From assembly GCF_001544515.1 (NCBI RefSeq), contig NZ_FCOL02000013.1, positions 62,001 through 126,000 on the forward strand: a stretch of DNA of 64,000 nt. The letters run 5' to 3'. How positions within the stretch are numbered: position 1 is the first letter of the stretch; every line of letters begins with the position of its first letter. The stretch is from Caballeronia terrestris. Its GTDB lineage: Bacteria > Pseudomonadota > Gammaproteobacteria > Burkholderiales > Burkholderiaceae. The translations under genes were made by a program, and so were the position numbers. The notes under the pieces were generated by a model, which made no database searches, had not been told where the DNA came from, and was given only the letters and a program-made list of their open reading frames with translations. Positions 1 to 8,504 of this stretch are shown here, piece by piece.

Positions 1-661
1 ACGTATAGACCTGCGGCCCGGCGAGCTCGAACACGCGCCCGCTCGCAGCGTCCAGATCGAGCACGTTGACGATCGCCTTCGCGACGTCGCCGACGAACAC
101 AGGCTGGAACTGCGCATCCGCACAGGCGAGCGGGATCACCGGGAACACGCGCTCCAGAAACGCGAACTGGTTCAGCAGATTGTCCTCGGGACCGAAGACG
201 ACGGAACTCCGAAAAATCGTCGTGGCAAGCGCCGAATCGCGGATCACCTTCTCGCCGTCGCCGCGCGAGCGCAGATACATGCTCGGGCCGTTCGAATCGG
301 CGCCGATCGCGCTCATGTGCAACAGGCGCCCTACACCCTTCGATTCGCACGCCGCGACGATCTTGCGCGGCAGCTCGACGTGCGCCTTCGCGAACTCGGG
401 ACCGTACGGATCGCCGCGCCGCCCCTGCAGGATGCCGACGAGGTTGATCACCGCATCGGCCTCGGCGACGAACGCGGCGAGTTGCGCCGGATCGTGGACG
501 TCGGCTTCGATCACATCGATGGGGAGCAGGGTGAGATGCGCAGCGTTCGCGCGCCGCCGCGTGGCGACGCGCACGTCCTTACCGACTTCGACGAGCACGT
601 TGACGAGATGACTGCCGATAAAACCCGAACCGCCGATCAGCGCTACTTTCTGATGTCGCAT
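1..661 (-). CDS. NAD(P)-binding NDUFA9-like (atypical SDR) protein, 3' end cut by window edge
   Basis: Reading the minus strand from an ATG at 661 gives an open frame that runs off the left edge (at least 220 residues). The N-terminus holds a Rossmann glycine motif (GGSGFIGSHL, about residues 9-18), followed by an NLVGIL stretch and an HMSAIGAD stretch, as in the NDUFA9-like family of atypical short-chain dehydrogenases (complex I NDUFA9 family). Members bind NAD(P)H; the bacterial role, whether quinone-linked or a sugar-nucleotide epimerase relative, is unsettled. It lies about 100 bases downstream of the lytic transglycosylase gene on the same strand and may be co-transcribed. The C-terminus is not visible, so a full family assignment is not possible. 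Confidence 0.8.
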   Translation of the reverse strand, partial: MRHQKVALIGGSGFIGSHLVNVLVEVGKDVRVATRRRANAAHLTLLPIDVIEADVHDPAQLAAFVAEADAVINLVGILQGRRGDPYGPEFAKAHVELPRKIVAACESKGVGRLLHMSAIGADSNGPSMYLRSRGDGEKVIRDSALATTIFRSSVVFGPEDNLLNQFAFLERVFPVIPLACADAQFQPVFVGDVAKAIVNVLDLDAASGRVFELAGPQVYT

Positions 662-704
662 ATTCGCCTCTGCTGGTGGCGACGGCTCGCGGGTTTTGCT
701 GCGG

Positions 705-732
705 GGCCGCGCGTGGTGTCGAACGCGCGGCC
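705..732. repeat. 9-bp inverted repeat between slt and the NDUFA9-like gene
   Basis: Arms GGCCGCGCG (705-713) and CGCGCGGCC (724-732) are perfect complements with a 10-base loop. Neither strand has a T-run after the stem, so a classic Rho-independent terminator is not supported. It could be an attenuating or mRNA-stabilising hairpin in the transcript reading leftward. Confidence 0.4.
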
Positions 733-764
733 TTGCCTGAACGGCGTTTAGAAGGCATGAAGGC

Positions 765-2732
765 TTACGGCGCGATGTAGCCGAGGCGCGCCTTGAGCGA
801 TTGCGGACGGCCTTCGAACAGCGCCGCGTAATAGACGGTGTTCGACAACACGTTCTTCACGTAGTCGCGGGTCTCGGTGAACGGAATGGTCTCAGCAAAA
901 ACCGCGCCTTCCACCGGGCCGGTCAGGTCGCCGCGCCACTTGTTCGGGCGTCCCGGCCCGGCGTTGTAGCCCGCCGTCGCGAGCACCGGGGAATTGTCGA
1001 ATTGATTGTAGATCATCGACAAATAGTTGGTTCCGAGCAGGATGTTCGTGTTGATGTCGTTCATCTGCGCGCGCGACACCGGCCCCATGCCGATCTTCTT
1101 CGCGACGAGTTGCGCCGTGCCCGGCATCAGCTGCATCAGCCCGCCCGCGCCGACTTCCGAGCGCGCGTTGATGATGAAACGCGATTCCTGGCGAATCAGG
1201 CCGTACGCCCATTCGACGTCGAGCCCGGTGTTCTGCGCATCGCGCTCGACGATCTCCCGGAACGGCGACAAATAGCGCAAGGAGAAGTCGTGCTCGGTCT
1301 TCGTCTTGTCGGCAGTGTTCACCGTGCGGTCGAACAGTTCGATGCGGCGCGCGTACTGCGCGGCGGCGAGCAATTGGCGATCGGTCATCGAACGCAACGG
1401 CCAGTTCCACTCGCGGTTGCCTTCGAGACGCAGGTTCAGCGCGTAGAAACGCTGCGACAGCGCGAAACCCGGCACCGATTGCATCTGCGCGATTTCAGCA
1501 TCGCCGACGGTCGTGCGCGGCGGGATCGTGATCTTCTGGCCGAGTTCTTCCGAGGCGAGCTGTCCGTAAAAATCGAAGCGATCCGCGATCGACTGGAATT
1601 CCTGCGCGGCCGTGGCGCCGTCGCCCGCTTGCTTGAGCGCGCGCGCGTGCCAGTAGACCCACGCCGGCTGGCTGCGCAGCGACGGCGGCATCTGCTCGAC
1701 CGACCAGCGCACCATGTTCCAGTCGCCCGCGAGCAATGCGGCGCGCGTGCGCCATTCGTAAGCGGGAACCGACAACGGCGCATTCACCGACAGCCGATAC
1801 CAGTCCGCCGCGGCCGGCATGCGCTTCAACGCCGCCTGATAACCGATCGTGCCCCAGCCGATCGCGCGCTCGGGCGCCGTCAGGCTCGGCGCGACCGAAC
1901 TGAACGTGGCGGCGGCCATCGCGGGATCGTTGCGCGCCATGCGCGTGATCGCGAGCAGCGTCAGTTGATGCGCCGGGGTGTTCGGCATCACGCCGCGCGC
2001 GAGGTAGAGCGGCGGCGTGCTGGTGGCGTTGTCGAAGAGCGTCGGGTCCGGACGTTCCTGTCCGAGCGCATCCACGATCTTCGCGCCCGTGCCCGTATAG
2101 TTCTGCTCGTAGGCAAGACGAATCTGCTGCCAGACGTCGTCGCTTGAGAATTGCTGCGTGCGAGCGAGCGCGCCGATCAGATCGACGCAACCGTCGCCGT
2201 ACCATTTCGGATCGACGAGCAGCGCGCGCGCCGCATCCGCGACGTTCTCGCCGCGCGCCGCGCGCGCTTCGAGCGCGTAGCATTTCACCTGCGTGTCGTC
2301 ATTGAGCACGAAGCGTGAATATTGCTGCTCGAAGTTGCGCCAGTCGTGACGGCCGCCGAGCACGACGAGATAGTCGTTGCGCATGCGATCGGCGATGGCC
2401 TGACCGTCGTAGCGCTGCAGGAACGAGAGCACGGGCTCGTCGGGTGCATCGACGCGCGCGTGGCCTTGCGAGTCGAAAAGCTGCGGCTTGATCGTGAAGT
2501 ACTCGATGTAGCCAGGCGCCGGATAATCCGGGATCTGCGATGCGAGGAGCGCGGCTTTGCCTGCATCGTTCGTGCGCGCGGCTTCGCGCAGCTGCATGAA
2601 GATGCGGTCGTCGGATGAGGGGATGAAGTCGGCGTCGGGACGGACTGCGGAGGCCGTGCTGCAAGCGACGAGCGCCGCCGCCGCGAGTGCCGGAGCGACC
2701 GCGCGATATACTCGATTGAGGCGTTTTGACAT
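765..2732 (-). CDS. slt: Soluble-type lytic murein transglycosylase (Slt70 family), lipoprotein
   Basis: Cleaves the beta-1,4 MurNAc-GlcNAc bond of peptidoglycan with formation of a 1,6-anhydro product, in the periplasm. The 655-residue protein starts with a signal peptide ending in a lipobox (LVAC), so it is probably anchored to a membrane. A long alpha-helical superhelix domain follows, then a C-terminal lysozyme-like domain with the family motifs: RQESRF with the catalytic Glu near residue 516, GAGGLMQLMPGTA, and NAGPGRPNKWR. Start chosen at the ATG at 2732 because the signal peptide begins there; a longer frame to 2834 would run into the divergent gene. It is divergent from the 5-formyl-THF cyclo-ligase gene. 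Confidence 0.9.
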   Translation of the reverse strand: MSKRLNRVYRAVAPALAAAALVACSTASAVRPDADFIPSSDDRIFMQLREAARTNDAGKAALLASQIPDYPAPGYIEYFTIKPQLFDSQGHARVDAPDEPVLSFLQRYDGQAIADRMRNDYLVVLGGRHDWRNFEQQYSRFVLNDDTQVKCYALEARAARGENVADAARALLVDPKWYGDGCVDLIGALARTQQFSSDDVWQQIRLAYEQNYTGTGAKIVDALGQERPDPTLFDNATSTPPLYLARGVMPNTPAHQLTLLAITRMARNDPAMAAATFSSVAPSLTAPERAIGWGTIGYQAALKRMPAAADWYRLSVNAPLSVPAYEWRTRAALLAGDWNMVRWSVEQMPPSLRSQPAWVYWHARALKQAGDGATAAQEFQSIADRFDFYGQLASEELGQKITIPPRTTVGDAEIAQMQSVPGFALSQRFYALNLRLEGNREWNWPLRSMTDRQLLAAAQYARRIELFDRTVNTADKTKTEHDFSLRYLSPFREIVERDAQNTGLDVEWAYGLIRQESRFIINARSEVGAGGLMQLMPGTAQLVAKKIGMGPVSRAQMNDINTNILLGTNYLSMIYNQFDNSPVLATAGYNAGPGRPNKWRGDLTGPVEGAVFAETIPFTETRDYVKNVLSNTVYYAALFEGRPQSLKARLGYIAP

Positions 2733-2752
2733 CGTTATTTCAGGAGCGCGAA

Positions 2753-3346
2753 TTGGTCGAAAGCATAGCACGCAACCCTTCTCCAGAACCGAAAAGCGCG
2801 CTCCGCGCGACGCTCCTTGCGACCCGCGAAGCACAACGCGAAGAAGGCGATCACGCCGCGCGAAACGAAGCGCTCGCGCGCCGTGTGATGGCCGCGATCG
2901 CGCCGCATCCGGCGACGTGCATCGGCTTCTATTGGCCGGTCGCCGGGGAGTTCGATGCGCGCAGTGCGCTCGCCGTGTGGCTCAAGCTCGATGCATCGCG
3001 CAGGGCGGCGTTGCCGGTGGTCGTGGAGCGTCACGCGCCGATGATCTTTCACGCGTGGCGCGAGCATGCGCCGATGAAGGCGGGCCGTTATCGCATTCCG
3101 GTGCCGCTCGAAGAAGAGACGGTCGTGCCGGACCTGCTATTGATACCGTGTGTCGGGTTCGACAAGGAGCGATACCGGCTGGGATACGGCGGCGGGTATT
3201 TCGATCGCACACTCGCCGCGTGGCCGTCGGAGAAAAGGCCGGTGACGATCGGCGTCGCGTATGAATCGGGCAAGTGCGAGGCGCTGCCGCACGAGGTTCA
3301 CGACATGCCGCTCGATGCGATCGTCACGGAATCTGCTATTTATTGA
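2753..3346 (+). CDS. 5-formyltetrahydrofolate cyclo-ligase
   Basis: Converts 5-formyl-THF to 5,10-methenyl-THF with ATP in folate one-carbon metabolism (MTHFS/YgfA/Fau family), in the cytoplasm. Family marks are a basic N-terminal SALRATLLATR segment for nucleotide binding and the C-terminal signature PCVGFD...RYRLGYGGGYFDRTL. The start is ambiguous. A TTG at 2753 has a good AGGAG at 2742-2746 and gives 197 residues; an ATG at 2726 gives 206 residues but overlaps the start of the divergent slt. I prefer the TTG. The length fits the family (about 180-200). Confidence 0.88.
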   Translation: MVESIARNPSPEPKSALRATLLATREAQREEGDHAARNEALARRVMAAIAPHPATCIGFYWPVAGEFDARSALAVWLKLDASRRAALPVVVERHAPMIFHAWREHAPMKAGRYRIPVPLEEETVVPDLLLIPCVGFDKERYRLGYGGGYFDRTLAAWPSEKRPVTIGVAYESGKCEALPHEVHDMPLDAIVTESAIY

Positions 3347-3373
3347 AGCGTTCGGCACAGAAGGAGCTGCGCA

Positions 3374-3886
3374 TCAAAGCGATGCCGCCGCGCGTGCCGC
3401 GGTGTCGTAGAGACCCGACGCATTGCGCATCAATTGCGCAGCTTCGCCGATCTGTTCGTTCGTCAGGCCGCTTTCACTCAGCGTCGTAATCAGACAGCTT
3501 TCGCGCACTTCGCGATACTTGCCACAGAGGTCCCGACCGGCGGGCGTCGCGGAGAAGAACACTTCCTTGCCCGTCTTTTCGCTCTTGACGTAGCCGCGCG
3601 CCACCAGTTTTTTCAGTGCATACGTAGCAACGTGCGTGTCCTCGATGTTCAGCACGAAGCAGATGTCGGCGAGCTTTTTCTTTCGGTCGCGATGGCTCAC
3701 GTGATGCAGGAGCGACACTTCGACCGCCGTCATGTCCTTCGCGCCCGCCGCCGACATGCAGCGCACCATCCAGCGATTGAACGCGTTGCTGGCCATGATG
3801 AGCCCGTACTCGAGTTCGGAGAGTTCGGCGCTCGATTCGGAGACGAGATGCTCGGAAGAAACGATCTTGGTGGGATGTCGCGACAT
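3374..3886 (-). CDS. Winged-helix MarR-like transcriptional regulator
   Basis: A 170-residue protein with a MarR-type winged helix: helices around residues 20-60, then VEVSLLHHVSHRD, LADICFVLNIEDTHVATYALKKLVARGYV (the recognition helix region) and a beta-wing (EKTGKEVFFSATPAGR). It is transcribed away from pxpB across a shared AT-rich intergenic region with repeat motifs, so control of the 5-oxoprolinase genes and of itself is likely. That target is inferred from position only; the ligand is unknown. Confidence 0.82.
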   Translation of the reverse strand: MSRHPTKIVSSEHLVSESSAELSELEYGLIMASNAFNRWMVRCMSAAGAKDMTAVEVSLLHHVSHRDRKKKLADICFVLNIEDTHVATYALKKLVARGYVKSEKTGKEVFFSATPAGRDLCGKYREVRESCLITTLSESGLTNEQIGEAAQLMRNASGLYDTAARAAASL

Positions 3887-3974
3887 GGTTTTCGGCCGGT
3901 TATCTGTGCGTTCGAGTGTAGCTTATCGACCTTATCGCACGACGATTCGGGGCGATTCGAGCAAACTCTGATAG

Positions 3975-4000
3975 ATAATTTGTTGATAAATTATTGATAA
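3975..4000. promoter_or_regulatory. Candidate operator: AT-rich inverted and direct repeats between the regulator and pxpB
   Basis: The divergent intergenic region 3887-4061 contains an inverted repeat ATAATTT (3975-3981) / AAATTAT (3988-3994). It also has two TTGATAA direct repeats at 3983-3989 and 3994-4000, spaced 11 bp, one helical turn. The motif is strongly AT-rich in a GC-rich genome and lies 62-87 bases upstream of the pxpB start. The MarR-like regulator is the obvious candidate ligand; this is inference. Confidence 0.45.
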
Positions 4001-4061
4001 TGTACTCTCTGCGACGACGACCGGCGGTTTTCCGGGCGTCGCGCTTAACCGAAAAGACGGC

Positions 4062-4715
4062 ATGACCAGACCCCGAATCCATCCGCTAGGCGACACCGCT
4101 CTCGTGTGCGAAGCGTCGCCGCCCGCCACGCTCGACTGCCAGCGCCGCATGTGGGCGCTCGCCGACAGCGCGCGGCTGTGGCCGCACGTCGTCGAGGTGG
4201 TGCCGGGCATGAACAATCTGACGATCGTCTTCGATCCGCTCTCCGCTGACTACGAAAGCCTCGCGCAGCAACTCGACGACGGCTGGGACACCGTCGCCGA
4301 TGCCGATACCGGATCGGCCGAAATCGAGATCCCCGTGCGCTACGGCGGCGCGGACGGCCCCGATCTCGCGACGCTCGCAAAGCACGTCGGTTTGTCCGTC
4401 GATGAAGTCGTGAAGCGGCATACGCAGGCCGAGTACGTGGTGTTTTTCCTCGGCTTCCAGCCGGGATTCGCGTACATGGGCGGCCTCGACACATCGCTCC
4501 ACATGCCGCGCCGCGCCGAACCGCGCCTCGAAGTGCCGGCCGGATCGGTCGGGATCGGCGGGGCGCAGACCGGGATTTATCCGGCGGTGTCGCCGGGCGG
4601 CTGGCAGCTGCTCGGGCGCACCGAGCTTAAGCTCTTCGACCCCACCCGCAACCCGCCGACGCTCATGCAGCCCGGCGACCGCGTGCGCTTCACGGCGCTG
4701 GAGGTACGCGCATGA
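4062..4715 (+). CDS. pxpB: 5-oxoprolinase subunit PxpB (KipI-like allophanate hydrolase subunit 1)
   Basis: Subunit of the ATP-dependent prokaryotic 5-oxoprolinase PxpABC, which opens 5-oxoproline (pyroglutamate) to glutamate. The 217-residue protein matches the allophanate-hydrolase subunit-1 fold: N-terminal GDTALVCE, VVEVVPGMNNLTIVFDP near residues 45-60, FFLGFQPGFAYMGGL (about 137-151), PRLEVPAGSVGIGGAQTGIYP, and a PGGWQLLGRT end. Its stop overlaps the pxpC start by 4 bases (ATGA), consistent with translational coupling. First gene of the pxpBCA operon, divergent from a MarR-like regulator. Confidence 0.93.
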   Translation: MTRPRIHPLGDTALVCEASPPATLDCQRRMWALADSARLWPHVVEVVPGMNNLTIVFDPLSADYESLAQQLDDGWDTVADADTGSAEIEIPVRYGGADGPDLATLAKHVGLSVDEVVKRHTQAEYVVFFLGFQPGFAYMGGLDTSLHMPRRAEPRLEVPAGSVGIGGAQTGIYPAVSPGGWQLLGRTELKLFDPTRNPPTLMQPGDRVRFTALEVRA

Positions 4716-5743
4716 TCGACGTGATTCGCGCGGGCGTGCTGACGTCCGTGCAGGACCTCGGGCGCCACGGGTATCGGCATCTCGGCGTGAGTTCGGGCGG
4801 CGCGCTCGATGCGCTGTCGCTCGAAATCGGCAACCGGATAGTCGGCAACAAGGCGGATGCGGCGGGCATCGAAGTGACGTTCGGACCGACCGTGCTGCGC
4901 TTCAAGCATGCGACGCGCGTCGCGATCACCGGCACCGATTTCGGCGCGACGCTCGACGACGAACCGGTTTATTCGTGGTGGAGTCTGCCCGTGCAGGCGG
5001 GACAGGAACTGACCTTGCGTGCGGCCAAACGCGGGATGCGCGGCTATGTGTGCGTGGCGGGTGGCATCGACGTGTTGCCGATGCTCGGCTCGCGCAGCAC
5101 CGACCTCGGCGCCTGCTTCGGCGGGCTCGGCGGCCGAGCGCTGCGCGACGGAGACCGGCTGCCGGTCGGCGTGGCGCAGCCGCATCCGGGCATCGCGTTT
5201 TCGCCGGCCGAGCCAGCGTTCGGCGTGAAGGCCCCGGCGTGGTGCAAGTTCGTGCTCGTCGATGAACCGTTGCGGCGCGGACGGCACGCGCCGGGCGTCG
5301 CGTGGTCGATTCCGGTTCGCGTGCTGCGTGGTCCGGAATACGCCAGCTTCACCGACGAAGCGCTGTCGAATTTCTGGACCGAGGAATGGACGATCACGCC
5401 GAACAGCAACCGCATGGGCTTTCGCCTTGCCGGCACGCCGCTCGAGCGCAAGAGCCGGATCGACCTTTTGTCGCACGCGGTGCTGCCCGGCACGATTCAG
5501 GTGCCGCCGAACGGCCAGCCGATCGTCCTGATGGGCGACGCGCAGACGACCGGCGGCTATCCGAAGATCGGCGCCGTGATCAAGGCGGATCTGTGGAAGC
5601 TCGCGCAAGCGCGGTTGAATAGCGGCGTGCGCTTTATCGAGACATCGGTGGAAGAGGCGCGCCACGCGCTCGCCGATGAACGGATGTACGTGAAACAGGT
5701 GGAGACCGCCATCGCCATGCACGAGGAACGGTGCGCGAAGTGA
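4712..5743 (+). CDS. pxpC: 5-oxoprolinase subunit PxpC (KipA-like, biotin-dependent carboxyltransferase-like)
   Basis: Second subunit of the PxpABC 5-oxoprolinase, in the cytoplasm. The 343 residues start with [22 protein letters not shown], the family hallmark, followed by [34 protein letters not shown], and a C-terminal [31 protein letters not shown] segment near residues 265-285. The start codon overlaps the pxpB stop. The 3' end overlaps possible GTG starts of pxpA, but the favoured pxpA ATG lies 23 bases beyond the pxpC stop. Confidence 0.93.
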   Translation: MIDVIRAGVLTSVQDLGRHGYRHLGVSSGGALDALSLEIGNRIVGNKADAAGIEVTFGPTVLRFKHATRVAITGTDFGATLDDEPVYSWWSLPVQAGQELTLRAAKRGMRGYVCVAGGIDVLPMLGSRSTDLGACFGGLGGRALRDGDRLPVGVAQPHPGIAFSPAEPAFGVKAPAWCKFVLVDEPLRRGRHAPGVAWSIPVRVLRGPEYASFTDEALSNFWTEEWTITPNSNRMGFRLAGTPLERKSRIDLLSHAVLPGTIQVPPNGQPIVLMGDAQTTGGYPKIGAVIKADLWKLAQARLNSGVRFIETSVEEARHALADERMYVKQVETAIAMHEERCAK

Positions 5744-5766
5744 CCCACGATACTGGAACGACAGTC

Positions 5767-6513
5767 ATGGAAATCGATCTCAACGCCGATCTCGGCGAAG
5801 GCTGCGGCTCGGACGAAGCCCTGCTCGACCTCGTCAGTTCGGCCAACATCGCGTGCGGCTGGCACGCGGGCGGTGCCACCGCGATGCGCGACTGCGTGCG
5901 TTGGGCCGTCGCGAAGGGCGTGTCGATCGGCGCGCATCCGAGCTTTAACGATCCCGAAAACTTCGGCCGCAAGGAAATGGACCTGCCGGCGTCCGAAATC
6001 TACGCGGGCGTGCTGTATCAACTCGGCGCGCTGTCGGCGATCGCGCAGGCGGAAGGCGGGCGCATTGCGCACGTCAAGCCGCACGGCGCGCTCTACAACC
6101 AGGCCGCGCGCAACCCCGAAATCGCCGATGCGATCGTCTCGGCGGTCCACGACTTCGACCCGTCGCTGATGATTTTCGGGCTCGCGAACAGCGGGCTCGT
6201 CGAGGCGGCGCGCAAGTCGGGGATCGTCGCGATCGAGGAAGTGTTCGCCGATCGCGGCTATCGCGCCGACGGCTCTCTGGTGCCGCGCAAGGAACCGGGC
6301 GCGCTGCTCGACGACGAAAACGTCGTGCTCGACCGCACGCTCGCGATGGTGCGCGAGCAGCGCGTGCAGGCCGTGAGCGGCGAGTGGGTACCGCTCAACG
6401 CGCAGACGATTTGCTTGCACGGCGACGGCGAACACGCGCTCGCGTTCGCGCGGCGCATCCGCTCGGCGCTGACGGCAGCGGGCATCGAAGTGCGCGCGGC
6501 GCACGGCAACTGA
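5767..6513 (+). CDS. pxpA: 5-oxoprolinase subunit PxpA (LamB/YcsF family)
   Basis: Third component of the 5-oxoprolinase complex (LamB/YcsF family). The start at ATG 5767 gives the typical N-terminus [20 protein letters not shown]; earlier in-frame GTG codons (5731, with GAGGAA upstream, and 5740) would only add a non-conserved leader. Conserved blocks include [51 protein letters not shown] and [12 protein letters not shown]. The 248-residue length is normal for the family. A strong hairpin terminator follows at 6536-6563. Confidence 0.93.
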   Translation: MEIDLNADLGEGCGSDEALLDLVSSANIACGWHAGGATAMRDCVRWAVAKGVSIGAHPSFNDPENFGRKEMDLPASEIYAGVLYQLGALSAIAQAEGGRIAHVKPHGALYNQAARNPEIADAIVSAVHDFDPSLMIFGLANSGLVEAARKSGIVAIEEVFADRGYRADGSLVPRKEPGALLDDENVVLDRTLAMVREQRVQAVSGEWVPLNAQTICLHGDGEHALAFARRIRSALTAAGIEVRAAHGN

Positions 6514-6535
6514 TTCGGGTTTGAGAAAGCACTGA

Positions 6536-6563
6536 ACGCCTCGCGCAACACGCGAGGCGTTTT
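6536..6563 (+). terminator. Rho-independent terminator after pxpA
   Basis: Ten-base stem ACGCCTCGCG (6536-6545) / CGCGAGGCGT (6551-6560), loop CAACA, followed by TTT. It separates pxpBCA from the downstream membrane pair, which may therefore be read by readthrough or from its own promoter. Confidence 0.8.
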
Positions 6564-6656
6564 GGCAAACAGCGGCCGATAGAGCCGTTTTCGCACACCG
6601 GTGCGGCGCGCTCGGCCGTACGCATCGGGAACATGACGTCGACGTTTGGAGATCTT

Positions 6657-7376
6657 ATGGGAACCGCAGTCAATCTATGGCCGCTGATAGGCGTGGCCGT
6701 CATCATCGTGGGCTTCGTCCTGCGCTTCAATCCGATGCTGATCGTGGCGGCCGCCGCGATCGTCACCGGCTTCGCGGCGCATTTTCCGGTCGATCGCATT
6801 CTTGCCGCGATCGGTTCGGGCTTCATGAAGACCCGCAACATCCCGCTGATCATTCTGCTGCCGCTCGCGGTGATCGGCCTGCTCGAACGTCACGGCCTGC
6901 GCGAGCGCGCGCAGATCTGGATTTCGGGCATCAAGGCGGCGACCGCGGGTCGTCTGCTGATCGTGTATCTGCTGATTCGTGAGCTGACGGCGGCAGTCGG
7001 CCTGACGGGTCTCGGCGGACATCCGCAGATGGTCCGGCCGCTCCTCGCGCCGATGGCCGAAGGTGCCACAGAAGCGCGCTACGGCAAGTTCTCCGACAAG
7101 ATCCGCTTCAAGCTGCGCGCGTATTCGGCGGCGACCGACAACGTCGGCCTCTTCTTCGGCGAGGACATTTTCGTCGCGTTCGGCGCGATCGTGCTGATGG
7201 TCACGTTCCTGAAAGAAGCGGGGATCGTCGTCGAGCCGCTGCACGTTGCGTTCTGGGGCATCCCGACCGCGATCTGCGCGTTCATCGTCCACGGCTTCCG
7301 GCTGTGGCTGCTCGACCGGCAACTCGCGAAGGAACTCGGCGCGCTCACTAAAAACGTCGCCGGAGAAAAGGCATGA
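6657..7376 (+). CDS. DUF969 family membrane protein (putative permease component)
   Basis: A 239-residue hydrophobic protein with about six membrane segments, e.g. around WPLIGVAVIIVGFVL, IVAAAAIVTGFAA, IPLIILLPLAVIGLL and FVAFGAIVLMVTFL. It matches the DUF969 family, almost always found next to a DUF979 partner. I chose ATG 6657 because GGAG lies 5 bases upstream; an ATG at 6633 in the same frame would add eight residues. Its stop overlaps the DUF979 start (ATGA at 7373-7376). Location after pxpBCA suggests transport of 5-oxoproline or a related compound; transport and substrate are inference. Confidence 0.85.
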   Translation: MGTAVNLWPLIGVAVIIVGFVLRFNPMLIVAAAAIVTGFAAHFPVDRILAAIGSGFMKTRNIPLIILLPLAVIGLLERHGLRERAQIWISGIKAATAGRLLIVYLLIRELTAAVGLTGLGGHPQMVRPLLAPMAEGATEARYGKFSDKIRFKLRAYSAATDNVGLFFGEDIFVAFGAIVLMVTFLKEAGIVVEPLHVAFWGIPTAICAFIVHGFRLWLLDRQLAKELGALTKNVAGEKA

Positions 7377-8329
7377 CGCTCACGATCAATTATCTGTTCT
7401 ATCTCGTCGGCATCGTGCTGGTGGTCGTCGGCGGGATGATCATCACCGACAAGTCGCACCCGCGCCGTCTCACCACCGGCTCGTTCTGGCTCGTGTATGC
7501 GCTCATCTTCCTGATCGGCGATTTCCTGCCACCGGCGGTGGTCGGCGTTCTGGTCATCGCGATGGCGCTGATCGCCGGATTCGGCGGCGTGACCGGCGCG
7601 AAGCCGAAGATGCTGTCCGTCGAAACGCGCCGCCAGAGCGCGATGCGCCTCGGTAACAAGCTGTTCGTCCCCGCGCTGACGATTCCCGTCGTCACCGTGA
7701 TCGTGACGCTCGGCGCGAAGTATCTGGTGTTCGGCGGGACGCCGCTGATCGAGCTGAAGAATGTGACGCTCATCGGCTTCGGCATCGGTTGCGTGATTGC
7801 GCTCGCGATCGCGTGCGTGATGACGCGCGATACCGTCGGGCAGTCGATGAAGGAAACGCGACGGCTGATCGATGCGCTTTCCTGGGCGGCGGTCCTGCCG
7901 CAGATGCTGGGGATGCTCGGGCTCGTGTTTTCCGATGCGGGCGTTGGGAAGGCGGTCGCGCATATCACGACGGCTTATGTGAATCTCGATTACCGGCTGG
8001 TGGCGGTGGCGGTGTATTGCATCGGGATGGCGCTTTTTACCATGGTGATGGGGAATGGCTTCGCCGCGTTTCCTGTGATGACGGGTGGAGTTGGCGTGCC
8101 GATTCTCGTCGGCGTATTTCACGGCAATCCGGCGACGATGGTGGCGATCGGGATGTTTTCAGGCTATTGCGGGACGCTCATGACGCCGATGGCCGCGAAC
8201 TTCAACATGGTGCCAGCGGCGCTACTGGAATTGCCGGATAAGAATGCGGTGATCAAAGTGCAGGTGCCTACGGCTTTGACTCTCCTTGTCATTAATATCT
8301 TCTTGTTGAATTGGTTGATGTTTTTGTGA
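7373..8329 (+). CDS. DUF979 family membrane protein (putative permease component)
   Basis: A 318-residue polytopic protein with roughly eight to nine hydrophobic segments (INYLFYLVGIVLVVVGGMII; FWLVYALIFLIGDFLPP; VVGVLVIAMALIAGFGG; LPQMLGMLGLVF; and a C-terminal VPTALTLLVINIFLLNWLM). It matches DUF979 and is translationally coupled to the DUF969 gene. The pair is probably a two-component inner-membrane carrier used with the 5-oxoprolinase genes. No biochemical role is established for the family as far as I know. Confidence 0.85.
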   Translation: MTLTINYLFYLVGIVLVVVGGMIITDKSHPRRLTTGSFWLVYALIFLIGDFLPPAVVGVLVIAMALIAGFGGVTGAKPKMLSVETRRQSAMRLGNKLFVPALTIPVVTVIVTLGAKYLVFGGTPLIELKNVTLIGFGIGCVIALAIACVMTRDTVGQSMKETRRLIDALSWAAVLPQMLGMLGLVFSDAGVGKAVAHITTAYVNLDYRLVAVAVYCIGMALFTMVMGNGFAAFPVMTGGVGVPILVGVFHGNPATMVAIGMFSGYCGTLMTPMAANFNMVPAALLELPDKNAVIKVQVPTALTLLVINIFLLNWLMFL

Positions 8330-8451
8330 TGCTGAAATAATGGCGGCTACCCTAGCGACTCTGCCGGCCAGCAGTGGCCGGCAACGGAAAGCAGGGGTCA
8401 GGGCTTGTTGGCCTGGACGTGTTCCGCAGCATTCTCCGCCCCGCCTACGTG

Positions 8452-8482
8452 ACGGCCCGCTCAGTGAGCGGGCCGTTTTTTT
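8452..8482 (+). terminator. Rho-independent terminator after the DUF969-DUF979 pair
   Basis: Eleven-base stem ACGGCCCGCTC (8452-8462) / GAGCGGGCCGT (8466-8476) with a three-base loop and a run of seven T from 8476. It ends the plus-strand operon and faces the converging traB-like gene. Confidence 0.9.
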
Positions 8483-8504
8483 GCCTGTTCGGAACCGGAG
8501 CCCC

